55,689 bases of DNA. It comes from Planctomycetes bacterium TMED75 (GTDB lineage: Bacteria; Planctomycetota; Phycisphaerae; Phycisphaerales; SM1A02). This document shows positions 16,837 to 24,975 of the stretch, piece after piece. The notes under the pieces are model-generated. The model saw nothing but the letters and a program-made list of their open reading frames with translations. It made no database searches and had not been told where the DNA came from. Position numbers and translations under genes: made by a program. The stretch is taken from contig NHEC01000003.1 of the NCBI GenBank assembly GCA_002171655.1, positions 1-55,689 on the forward strand. The letters are read 5' to 3'. Within the stretch, counting starts at the first letter, position 1. Every line of letters begins with the position of its first letter.

Positions 16837-18276
16837 ATGCTGCTGAGGCAAATCTACGACGAGGATCTGGCCCATGCCGCCTGGCTGATTGGCTGCCAGA
16901 AAACAGGGGACGCGATCATCATCGACCCTGCACGGGATGTTGATGTCTATCAATCCGTAGCCGCCGCACATTCGTTGAAGATCACCGCCGTGGCCGAAAC
17001 CCACATCCACGCGGATTTTCTGTCGGGTGCGAGGCAGCTTGCGTCAGTTGAATCAGCCCACGTCTATGTCTCGGGCGAAGGCGGTGAAGATTGGAACGCC
17101 CGCTGGCTCGAAGGAATTCCCCATACGGAACTGAACCACGGAGATGAGGTTCATGTTGGTGGAATCAAACTCACCGCGTTGCACACTCCAGGCCATACCC
17201 CGGAACACCTGAGCTACCTGATCACCGACCTTGGTGGGGGGGCGGACGAACCGATCGGTATCCTCAGCGGCGACTTCGTGTTCGTGGGGGATCTTGGCAG
17301 GCCGGACCTTCTGGAAACAGCCGCGGGGATCGAAGGGATGAAGGAACTTTCCGCACGCGACCTCGCACGATCAGCACGTCGGTTTCTCGAGCTTCCCGAT
17401 TTCCTACAGGTGCTTCCTGCGCATGGTGCAGGCAGCGCCTGCGGCAAGGCGCTGGGGGCAATTCCCCAATCGACCGTGGGCTACGAACGCCGATTCAATC
17501 CCGCTCTGAATTTGGTGGGAGAGGAGGAACGGTTCGTTGCCGAAATGCTCAGCGGTCAGCCGTCGCCTCCACTCTATTTCGCACGCATGAAGGTCCAGAA
17601 TCGAGACGGGGTACCGCTTCTCAGTGCGCTCCCCCAACCGACCAGTGAATCTCCCGAGACCCTGGGCGAAGGGGGGCGAGTGGTGCTCGATCTGCGCCCT
17701 TGGGATGCCTTTCGGGAAGGACACCTGCCGGGTGCGCTCTGGACGAAAACCGGACCGATGTTTTCAGCCTCGATCGGCTCTCTCGTCCAACCTGATCAAT
17801 CGATCGCCCTGATCTGTGCGGAGGAAGATTCCGAACGCCTGACGCGGGCACTGGTTCGGATCGGACTGGACCGGGTGGAGGCCCTCTGCACCACCGAAGC
17901 ATTTGAGTCCTATAGAAGGATGGGCGGCCAGGCACAATGCGCCACCAGCGAGCAAATACCTGCCTCGGACATGGCGGACTTGATTCGGAACGGTCATCAG
18001 GTTCTTGATGTGCGGAGGCCGGATGAGTTTCTGGAGGGACACGTGGTGGGGGCCATCAATATTCCCTATACCCGCCTGGAAGCCCCTGAAGCCCAGATTC
18101 CCCCCTCCGACCAGCCCCTCCTGGTGCATTGCCTCGGGGGAATCCGAAGTGCTGTGGCCTGCTCCGGGCTGGAACGAAAAGGGATTCGAGTCATTAATGT
18201 CCAAGAGGGCTGGCGAGGGATGGACGGCGTGGGTCTGGATCTTGCTTCCGGTACAGAAAAAACGACGTCTCCATAA
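16837..18276 (+). CDS. CstB-like persulfide dioxygenase-rhodanese fusion
   Basis: A 479-aa cytoplasmic fusion of a metallo-beta-lactamase-fold persulfide dioxygenase and two rhodanese modules. The dioxygenase half has THIHADF (His56, His58, Asp60), HTPGHTPEH (His120) and GDLGRPDLL (Asp152), the ETHE1-type iron site. The first rhodanese (about 270-365) has the altered loop ICAEEDSER. The second (about 375-475) has the canonical active loop CLGGIRS. This order matches CstB, in which the middle domain is a pseudo-rhodanese. The expected role is oxidation of persulfides to sulfite and thiosulfate in sulfide detoxification. A strong AGGAGG at 16826-16832 overlaps an in-frame GTG at 16831, which favours the ATG at 16837 even though the spacing is short. 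Confidence 0.9.
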   Translation: MLLRQIYDEDLAHAAWLIGCQKTGDAIIIDPARDVDVYQSVAAAHSLKITAVAETHIHADFLSGARQLASVESAHVYVSGEGGEDWNARWLEGIPHTELNHGDEVHVGGIKLTALHTPGHTPEHLSYLITDLGGGADEPIGILSGDFVFVGDLGRPDLLETAAGIEGMKELSARDLARSARRFLELPDFLQVLPAHGAGSACGKALGAIPQSTVGYERRFNPALNLVGEEERFVAEMLSGQPSPPLYFARMKVQNRDGVPLLSALPQPTSESPETLGEGGRVVLDLRPWDAFREGHLPGALWTKTGPMFSASIGSLVQPDQSIALICAEEDSERLTRALVRIGLDRVEALCTTEAFESYRRMGGQAQCATSEQIPASDMADLIRNGHQVLDVRRPDEFLEGHVVGAINIPYTRLEAPEAQIPPSDQPLLVHCLGGIRSAVACSGLERKGIRVINVQEGWRGMDGVGLDLASGTEKTTSP

Positions 18277-18426
18277 GACATTCGTTTCCAATGCTTTGCG
18301 GAGGTCCTGAGCCGGGTGGAGAAATTATCTGGGGGGGTTGGGTGTCACATCACTGGGGCATCGCTCTATGGACAAGTGGATCCGAATCGCATTTCGGAAC
18401 AAACCCCTTGATCTGGAGCACTCGCT

Positions 18427-19464
18427 ATGACCAACCGCCACTCAGTCTTCTGCACCGCCCTGACCCTCGCCACCGTCACCGCTGCCAACGCTGATCTGAA
18501 TTACGATTCAGTCTCGCTCACCGCAGAGGCCTATTGCGAGCACACCCAAGAACTTCGCTCGAGCGACGCACCCTCGATGCAGTCGGAAAACACCATGTCT
18601 GCCTCCTGCGGCGCCACGGAAGCCACGTCCTACTTCAGTCAGGGTGAAAATGGATTCATCATCGGTGCTGGTTCAACCGGGCCCAATTCAGACCCCCAGC
18701 AGGGTACTGGTCATCCCGGGCAGAGCGATCAACCCGGCCTGAGCGACAACAGCGTGGGATACGCCTCGGTGGAGATTGAGATCTCCATCGACCAGGTCAC
18801 CTACTTCAACATGTCCCGGTCCCTCGCAGGGAGCACCGTGGAGGTCTGGGAGGGTGACAACATGATTCACTCCTTCCAGCAAAGCGGTGACGATGGCGGA
18901 CTGCTTCCTGGAAACTACCTCTTCAAGATGGAAAACAACCCCTTCGAGGCCCCCGCCTGGGCGCAAATCAACTTCAAACAAGCCAGCGGCGTCAAGGGTG
19001 ATGTCGACAACAACGGCACCCTCGATCAGCGTGACCTTGTGAAGATGCTCGGACAGCTCGACCACGATCTGAAGATCCAACAGCCAGCACGCAAGACCAA
19101 GAGGAACAATGCAATTGAAGCCAAGCAGACTCCTCGGGGTCGATGTGGAACCCAGGATCCGCAAGGCAGCACCTACGGATATGTCGCAAGCAAGCCCAGT
19201 GGCCCTCGCAGCAAGCCCGGATCCGGTCCTGCCACCGAAGATCGTGGATCAAAGGAATCTGATTTCAACTACGGCACCCCGATGGACAAACTTCCGGGAA
19301 GCGTGAGCAACAAGGGGCAAGACAACACCATCAACGCCGGCAAGGGCAGCAAGGAGTACTCAAGAGTCATCAACGCGATCTCGATCGAACGACTTCAAGG
19401 GGATATGGATGAAGATGGCAAGGTCACCATGAAAGACGTCGCCAAACTTCTGGGAAGCCTCTGA
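18427..19464 (+). CDS. Exported protein with two separated dockerin-like repeats
   Basis: A 345-aa protein with a short signal peptide (MTNRHSVFCTALTLATVTAANA). A Cys- and Ser-containing region of unknown fold spans about 25-185. A first Ca-binding repeat lies at 191-211 (GDVDNNGTLDQRDLVKMLG) and a second exactly at the C-terminus, 325-345 (GDMDEDGKVTMKDVAKLLG). In a standard type I dockerin the two repeats are nearly adjacent. Here a Lys/Gly/Ser/Pro-rich, low-complexity stretch of about 113 residues separates them. GGAG lies eight bases before the ATG at 18427. A strong terminator follows, so it is probably a single-gene transcript. I cannot assign a function beyond a secreted or surface-attached role. 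Confidence 0.75.
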   Translation: MTNRHSVFCTALTLATVTAANADLNYDSVSLTAEAYCEHTQELRSSDAPSMQSENTMSASCGATEATSYFSQGENGFIIGAGSTGPNSDPQQGTGHPGQSDQPGLSDNSVGYASVEIEISIDQVTYFNMSRSLAGSTVEVWEGDNMIHSFQQSGDDGGLLPGNYLFKMENNPFEAPAWAQINFKQASGVKGDVDNNGTLDQRDLVKMLGQLDHDLKIQQPARKTKRNNAIEAKQTPRGRCGTQDPQGSTYGYVASKPSGPRSKPGSGPATEDRGSKESDFNYGTPMDKLPGSVSNKGQDNTINAGKGSKEYSRVINAISIERLQGDMDEDGKVTMKDVAKLLGSL

Positions 19465-19502
19465 GCAGTCAAACACGGGTAACGTTTCTCCAGGTCGAAC
19501 CT

Positions 19503-19532
19503 CCCACCCCATCAGGGGGTGGGGGGTTTTTT
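19503..19532 (+). terminator. Rho-independent terminator
   Basis: CCCACCCC pairs with GGGGTGGG across a short ATCA-containing loop and is followed by GGG and six T residues. It lies about 40 bases after the stop of the dockerin-like protein gene and ends only some two dozen bases before the alpha-mannosidase start codon. Confidence 0.85.
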
Positions 19533-19543
19533 CATCCATTCGC

Positions 19544-19549
19544 TACACT
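19544..19549 (+). promoter_or_regulatory. Candidate -10 element for the alpha-mannosidase gene
   Basis: TACACT lies six bases before the alpha-mannosidase ATG, in the short gap after the terminator. If used, transcription would start at or next to the start codon and give a nearly leaderless mRNA. No good -35 element is seen, so this is tentative. Confidence 0.25.
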
Positions 19550-19555
19550 CCAGGC

Positions 19556-22500
19556 ATGCTCGATCGAATCGAATATGCAGCACTTGGATTCGAGACGTTC
19601 CACGACGACGTACTTGCCCCGGCGAGGGTACGCAAGCGTATGGAACTTGATGTGGAGGTGTACCAATGCCAGGAACACCTCAAACCGGATCAGCTCGAAG
19701 CCCACACCTTCACCCCGGTGATGCCGGGATGGCGATGGGGACCGATCTGGTCAACCGCCTGGTTCAGGCTTCGCGGGGATGTTCCATCCGAACTGCAGTC
19801 CGCGGAATCGGTTCTTCACTTTTCAAGCGGCACCGAAGCACTCCTCTGGCAGGAGGGCGTTCCACGTCAAGGCTTCGACCCCTACCACCACCACACTGGT
19901 TTGGACCTCAGAGGAAAGGAATCGGTTGAGTTCCTGATCGAGGCCGCCTGCAATCGGCCATTGGGTGCTTCACTCTTCTGGTGGGAGCACGCCGAGGAAC
20001 ATGGACGATGGGAAGAAGAGACTCCCGGAAGACTTGAACAGGCTGCCCTTGAACTTCACGATCCGATTGCAGTGGAGTTCTGCCAAGCCTGGATGTTCGC
20101 GGTCAGAATGATGAGGACGGCTGATGAAGCCTCCGGCCAGGCAAATCGACTGGAACACGGTCTGCGCGAGCTCAAAAAGGCGATCCTTCAGGATCAAACC
20201 GCAGACAAGCTCCACCAATACCTCGATCAGCTGCAAAGTCTGTTGAGCGATGGCTCGAAGACGGATTCCCGGTGCGTGGCGATCGGGCATGCACACATCG
20301 ACACCGCGTGGTTGTGGCCACTCTCCGAGACTCGTCGCAAGTGTCTGAGGACATTTGCAAGCCAGCTGCGCAACCTCGAACGATGGGATGGCTTTCGATT
20401 TCTCTGCAGTCAACCTCAACAGTACTCATTCATCGAGGAAGACAGTCCGAAGTTGTTCGATGAAATCAGGGCGCGGGTCGAGGAAGGTCGATGGGAACCG
20501 TTTGGGGCGATGTGGATAGAACCGGACGCAAACATACCTTCCGGGGAATCACTGATCCGTCAGATCATGCACGGAACCGGTTACTTCAAGGATCGATTTG
20601 GCAAGCGTGCGGAACAAGATGCACTCTACCTTCCCGATACCTTCGGTTTTCCGGCATCACTGCCACAGATCTGTCGATTAGCGGGACTCGAAACCTTCAT
20701 CACCAACAAGATCGCCTGGTGTGAGACGAATCAATTTCCACACGTGACCTTCGACTGGAAGGGAATAGATGGTTCCACCGTACTGACCCATTTCACCCCG
20801 GGGCACAATTACAACTCGTCGATTATGCCAGTGGACTTCATCGAAGCCGAAAAGCGGATGCACCGTGCAGATGGTGCACGGTGCACGACCTGGCTGCAGC
20901 CTTATGGGTGGGGTGATGGAGGGGGGGGACCAGATGCGGAGCAGATGGCAAACGCTCGATTGGGAGAATCCGCGGCCGGTCTTCCGGAAGTGGTTCACTC
21001 CAGTGCCCGAGAGTTCTGCAGGATCCTCCACGCTGAATTCGAGCAGAGCGGTCGAACTGCACTATGGGACGGCGAGTTGTACCTTGAACTGCATCGAGGA
21101 ACGTACACGACACACGCACGACTCAAGGCATCGAATCGGAAGGCCGAATGCGAACTTCGAGAGATTGAAGCACTCGAATTTCTTAATCGGGTCCATGGAT
21201 CCGCCGAATCAGAACGACGAGACTGGCTTGATACGTCATGGAAAACGGTGCTGCTCAATCAATTCCATGACATCATTCCTGGATCCTCCATAAGCGAGGT
21301 GTATGACCAGGCACATGAGGAAATGGACCAATTGCATGGTGCCTGTTGTGATCTTCTCGAAGACGAGCTCCGGCTTTTGGTGAGTACGGTCGATACCGGA
21401 AGTATCACGCGACCGGTTCTGGTCTGGAATCCCGCGTCTTCGAGCTGCAACCGAGTGGTCGAGACGGACTCAGGCACTTCATTCGTCAGGGATCTTCCCC
21501 CATTGGGCATCCGAATCATCGATCTGAACCAGCCGGAGCAACCAGATCATCCGGTTCGGTCGGCAGGACACGGATTCGACAACGGAATCATCGCGTTTGA
21601 GCTCGATGCCAGCGGGCGCGTCTCGGCTTTGAAGAGAAGCGGAACCGAACTGCCGATCGATGAACCACTCAATACGCTGGTTCTGCACTCCGATCGACCA
21701 CGGCGATGGCAGGCGTGGGATCTGGACCGAGATTACACCGACCACCGCGAAGAACAGATAAACGATGCCGACGAGACTCGAGTGATCGAATCAACCGAGC
21801 TCAGGGGGATCATCGAGTGCACCCGTTCACTTGGTCGCTCGAGTCGGATCTGCCAACGCTACGTTCTCGAGGCGGATTCCCCCGTGCTGCGTATCGAGTC
21901 TCATCTTGACTGGCAGGAAGAGAACACCATACTCCGAGCGGAATTCCTGCCGTCGATCAGATCCCGTTTCGCAACTCATGGAATACAGTTTGGTTGCATC
22001 GAACGTCCCACTCATGAAAACACGAGCTGGGAGAAAGCGGCCTTCGAGGTACCCGGACACCTGTGGATGGATCTTTCACAGCCGGGCAGGGGATTGGCAG
22101 TGCTGGACGATGGATCGCGACTGGGCAGGTCCTGTCGGGGAAACAGAATGGGTCTTTCACTGGTTCGCGCTACCTGCTTTCCCGATCCACAAGCCGATCG
22201 TGGTCTCCATCAGTTCACCTACGCACTGATGCCACACGGTGGAAATTGGAGGCAGGAGGGTGTCTTCGATGAAGCAGAGCGATTGCTTCGCCGGCCAAGA
22301 ACCATGACCGCGCCGGCGAATACCAGAGGTACACGGCCCGACCGGTGGAGCTGTCTTGCGGAACTGAGCGGGATGGAAGGTGTGGAAATCAGCGCCTGCA
22401 AGAAGGCGGAAGATGGAAATGGGTGGATCATCCGGCTGGTGGAACAGCATGGTGGATGTGGGACTGTCCGATTCTCGATTCCGGATCAGATCACTGCGGT

Positions 22501-22615
22501 TCAGGAAGTCGATCTTTTGGAGGCAGAGAGACCCGATTCGGGCCTGAAGATCGATCAAGGATGCGGCACCCTGAGCATGAATCCGTTCCAGATTCGGACT
22601 CTGAGGCTCAGCTAG
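19556..22615 (+). CDS. GH38 alpha-mannosidase
   Basis: A 1019-aa glycoside hydrolase family 38 enzyme that would release alpha-linked mannose by a retaining, zinc-dependent mechanism. An N-terminal accessory region of about 240 residues precedes the catalytic domain. That domain starts with GHAHIDTAWLWP (about 242), contains EPDANIPSGES and has the nucleophile Asp near residue 360 in LPDTFGFP. The mid-domain LNQFHDIIPGSSISEVY is also typical, and beta-sandwich domains fill the C-terminal half. There is no signal peptide, so it is probably cytoplasmic and acts on imported or recycled oligosaccharides. The length matches the bacterial and vacuolar-type GH38 class. The ATG at 19556 follows a terminator almost directly. 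Confidence 0.93.
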   Translation: MLDRIEYAALGFETFHDDVLAPARVRKRMELDVEVYQCQEHLKPDQLEAHTFTPVMPGWRWGPIWSTAWFRLRGDVPSELQSAESVLHFSSGTEALLWQEGVPRQGFDPYHHHTGLDLRGKESVEFLIEAACNRPLGASLFWWEHAEEHGRWEEETPGRLEQAALELHDPIAVEFCQAWMFAVRMMRTADEASGQANRLEHGLRELKKAILQDQTADKLHQYLDQLQSLLSDGSKTDSRCVAIGHAHIDTAWLWPLSETRRKCLRTFASQLRNLERWDGFRFLCSQPQQYSFIEEDSPKLFDEIRARVEEGRWEPFGAMWIEPDANIPSGESLIRQIMHGTGYFKDRFGKRAEQDALYLPDTFGFPASLPQICRLAGLETFITNKIAWCETNQFPHVTFDWKGIDGSTVLTHFTPGHNYNSSIMPVDFIEAEKRMHRADGARCTTWLQPYGWGDGGGGPDAEQMANARLGESAAGLPEVVHSSAREFCRILHAEFEQSGRTALWDGELYLELHRGTYTTHARLKASNRKAECELREIEALEFLNRVHGSAESERRDWLDTSWKTVLLNQFHDIIPGSSISEVYDQAHEEMDQLHGACCDLLEDELRLLVSTVDTGSITRPVLVWNPASSSCNRVVETDSGTSFVRDLPPLGIRIIDLNQPEQPDHPVRSAGHGFDNGIIAFELDASGRVSALKRSGTELPIDEPLNTLVLHSDRPRRWQAWDLDRDYTDHREEQINDADETRVIESTELRGIIECTRSLGRSSRICQRYVLEADSPVLRIESHLDWQEENTILRAEFLPSIRSRFATHGIQFGCIERPTHENTSWEKAAFEVPGHLWMDLSQPGRGLAVLDDGSRLGRSCRGNRMGLSLVRATCFPDPQADRGLHQFTYALMPHGGNWRQEGVFDEAERLLRRPRTMTAPANTRGTRPDRWSCLAELSGMEGVEISACKKAEDGNGWIIRLVEQHGGCGTVRFSIPDQITAVQEVDLLEAERPDSGLKIDQGCGTLSMNPFQIRTLRLS

Positions 22616-22702
22616 GCCAATATTCGGAAGAGATCAAACCTAGTTCTGATTCAGAGCGTAGTACCGTCACCGCAGCCCTTCCGGGTGGTGATGGAGTGCC
22701 TG

Positions 22703-23236
22703 ATGAAACGCAACGTGGACAATTCTGAGGGAATCGAGGAACGCTTCGTCTCCAGCATCCGCTGGAAGACAACGCTGTTGACCGCACACGTTGAAACGGT
22801 TTCCGGGCCCAGCCTGCACATGCTCAGAGCGAATATCGACGATGGATCGACCTACGAGGTCGAGGCGAAGGGTGAGCTCGAGACGAATCATGCTGGTTCG
22901 ATGGTGTTCATCGCCGGTGACGAGCTGGTCTTCGCTCTGGAAACCCCGATCGAACATGAGGCAGATGCATCATTGGTCGTGACGTTTGAAACGAACGAGG
23001 AAACCTTGATGGAATTTCACACCGTCGGTGAATCAGGTGAACCGCCGATCGTGGTGCGCAGCCTCACCGACGACAGCATCTTTGCCATCGGATCGGACAC
23101 GGAATCTATTTCACTGACCCAGGGCAATTGGACGATTCAGGCCACCGCGATACCCGATGGGCGAGAACGAGTCTCGATCGTACGATTCAAGCCAGCCAGG
23201 TCTGCAGAGGTGTGTACGCTTCGGCGGAGTGCGTGA
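22703..23236 (+). CDS. Unrecognised protein
   Basis: A 177-aa soluble protein I do not recognise. It is rich in short alternating strands and acidic residues (ANIDDGSTYEVEAKGELE, ETPIEHEADASLVVTFETNEE), suggesting a beta-sandwich, and has neither a signal peptide nor membrane segments. The frame is open from a GTG at 22685, with ATGs at 22691 and 22703. I prefer 22703 because GGAG lies six bases upstream. It sits between the alpha-mannosidase and a sarcosine-oxidase-like gene, with gaps of about 60-90 bases, and may be co-transcribed with both. Context does not give a function. Confidence 0.6.
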   Translation: MKRNVDNSEGIEERFVSSIRWKTTLLTAHVETVSGPSLHMLRANIDDGSTYEVEAKGELETNHAGSMVFIAGDELVFALETPIEHEADASLVVTFETNEETLMEFHTVGESGEPPIVVRSLTDDSIFAIGSDTESISLTQGNWTIQATAIPDGRERVSIVRFKPARSAEVCTLRRSA

Positions 23237-23295
23237 GAGAAGTTCGATGATCGGTGCTACAGTCCAACAGGTACTCGAACGGGAGGGCCTGGGCC

Positions 23296-24468
23296 ATGGA
23301 CGTTGATCGATACGAGGTTGCAGTACTCGGTTTGGGGGGAGTGGGTGCAGCGGCGTTTCAGTCCCTGGCGTGCCGCGGGGTGAACGTGGTGGGGATCGAT
23401 CGATTTGATTCGATTCATGAACACGGTTCATCCCACGGACAATCTCGCATCTTTCGAATCGCCTACTTCGAACATCCTGACTATGTGCCGCTTGCGGTAT
23501 TTTCTCAGGAACGCTGGCAAGGGCTTGAGGAAAGATCGAGCAAGCGAATCTTCATAGAGACCGGTGGCGTCTGGGTGGGACCTGAATCTGGGTGCCACGT
23601 TCGGGAGTCCAGGCTGGCAGCTGATCACCATGGTCTGGATTATGAGCTGCTTGACCCGGATGAATCGATGCGGCGGTGGCCAGCACTTCGGGTTCCCAGA
23701 CAACAGATCTGTTTTCATGAACCGGATGCGGGAATCATCTGCCCGGAACATGCCATTGAAGCCTTTCTTGCCGAGGGATGCGCAGAAGGTGGTCGGATCA
23801 TGAGAGGTAATTCGATCGAACGAATAGAGCTTGAGGAAGATGGAGTCGTGGTGCAACTGGGCAACCAGTGGATTCGAGCCCGACGGATCGTGATGGCGCT
23901 GGGATCGTGGACCAAAGCACATCTTGATGCTCTGGATCTGAGACCAAGGCTGAACATCGATCTGGAACCCCAAAGACAACTGCTTGGTTGGACGAGGCCC
24001 AGGCAGCCCGAACTGCTCGGTGAAGAACGATTTCCAGTGTGGCTTTTCGCGGACAACGAGGATTCGATCCAGTATGGATTCCCAATCTGCCATGACCTCC
24101 CGGGTCCAGGGGGGGTAAAAGTCGCACGGCATTGCCCCGGTGAGGTGTGTGATCCCGATGCTATTCGCAGAACGGTTGATGAAACAGATGAACGGTTCGT
24201 ATTGGAAGGGCTGCAAGAGCGGATACCGGCGGCGTTTGGGCCACTTCATTCGCTCAAGACCTGCCTGTACACGATGTCGACGGACGGCCATTTCATCCTC
24301 GACCACCATCCAGCGGACGACAGAATCGTCATCGCTGGAGGATTTAGCGGCCACGGCTTCAAATTCTGCCCGGCTCTGGGAGAGGCCCTTGCGGACCTAG
24401 TGCTCGAAGGAGGGTCGGGGCTGCCGGTTGATTTCCTTGGACTTGGTCGATTCAATACAGAGAGATGA
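23296..24468 (+). CDS. FAD-dependent amino-acid oxidase, sarcosine-oxidase-like
   Basis: A 390-aa DAO-superfamily flavoenzyme close to monomeric sarcosine oxidase / N-methyl-tryptophan oxidase. These oxidise N-methyl amino acids with release of hydrogen peroxide. The FAD-binding motif is GLGGVG (12-17). SSHGQSRIFRIAYFEHPDYVPL follows, which is highly characteristic of the family. Cys323 in KTCLYT occupies the position of the covalent-flavin cysteine, and GGFSGHGFKFC lies near the C-terminus. The frame is open from 23254, but the ATG at 23296 has GGGAGG ten bases upstream and starts just before the Rossmann strand. The substrate is not known. Confidence 0.88.
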   Translation: MDVDRYEVAVLGLGGVGAAAFQSLACRGVNVVGIDRFDSIHEHGSSHGQSRIFRIAYFEHPDYVPLAVFSQERWQGLEERSSKRIFIETGGVWVGPESGCHVRESRLAADHHGLDYELLDPDESMRRWPALRVPRQQICFHEPDAGIICPEHAIEAFLAEGCAEGGRIMRGNSIERIELEEDGVVVQLGNQWIRARRIVMALGSWTKAHLDALDLRPRLNIDLEPQRQLLGWTRPRQPELLGEERFPVWLFADNEDSIQYGFPICHDLPGPGGVKVARHCPGEVCDPDAIRRTVDETDERFVLEGLQERIPAAFGPLHSLKTCLYTMSTDGHFILDHHPADDRIVIAGGFSGHGFKFCPALGEALADLVLEGGSGLPVDFLGLGRFNTER

Positions 24469-24478
24469 CGATCGTCAT
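24465..24478. repeat. Perfect 14-bp palindrome
   Basis: ATGACGATCGTCAT is its own reverse complement. It overlaps the stop codon of the oxidase gene and lies about 40 bases before the chagasin-like lipoprotein gene. It could be a binding site for a dimeric regulator of that gene; no further copies were noticed. Confidence 0.45.
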
Positions 24479-24520
24479 CATGACCAAGACGCCACGTAGA
24501 AGAAATGGAGCACGTACGCC

Positions 24521-24961
24521 ATGAGAAGAACCCTCTGCATCCTTGCGGGGATTGCCATCCTTACCTTGAGCGCCTGCCAGACACTGCCCCGCGGAGTTGC
24601 CAAGGATGCAGTGATGGTCGGCCTGGCGGACTCAGGAAAGCTGGTTCGACTTGTTCCCGGACAACAGTTGGTCGTCGAACTGGAGTCGAATCCCGTGACG
24701 GGGTTCCAGTGGGACATCAACCACAAAGTGGATCAAGCGGTACTGCTTCCCGATGGCAGCCGTTTCAGCCAGACATCAACCCAGAAGAATCAGCAAGAAG
24801 AAGTGGGATCACAGTACTTGCGATTCAAGGGCCAGCAGCCGGGCCGAACGATTCTTGAACTGGTGTATGTGAAGCCGCAGGTAGGAACCCTCCCTGATTC
24901 ACCTCGCTACCGCCTGGAAGTCATCGTCGCACCGAAGCCGGAAGAAGCTGCCGGCGGTTGA
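24521..24961 (+). CDS. Chagasin-like cysteine-protease inhibitor lipoprotein
   Basis: A 146-aa lipoprotein of the I42 (chagasin/amoebiasin) inhibitor family, which blocks papain-like cysteine proteases. The lipobox LSAC puts the lipidated residue at Cys19. The inhibitory loop NPVTGFQW (57-64) matches the family NPTTGxxW motif. The later loops are present as GSQYLRFKGQQPGRTILELVY, with a KP remnant in place of the usual RPW. It would be attached to a membrane and face the periplasm or cell surface. The major facilitator gene begins 14 bases downstream, so the two probably share a transcript, though no functional link is obvious. Confidence 0.8.
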   Translation: MRRTLCILAGIAILTLSACQTLPRGVAKDAVMVGLADSGKLVRLVPGQQLVVELESNPVTGFQWDINHKVDQAVLLPDGSRFSQTSTQKNQQEEVGSQYLRFKGQQPGRTILELVYVKPQVGTLPDSPRYRLEVIVAPKPEEAAGG

Positions 24962-24975
24962 ATGTTCAATAAGAC

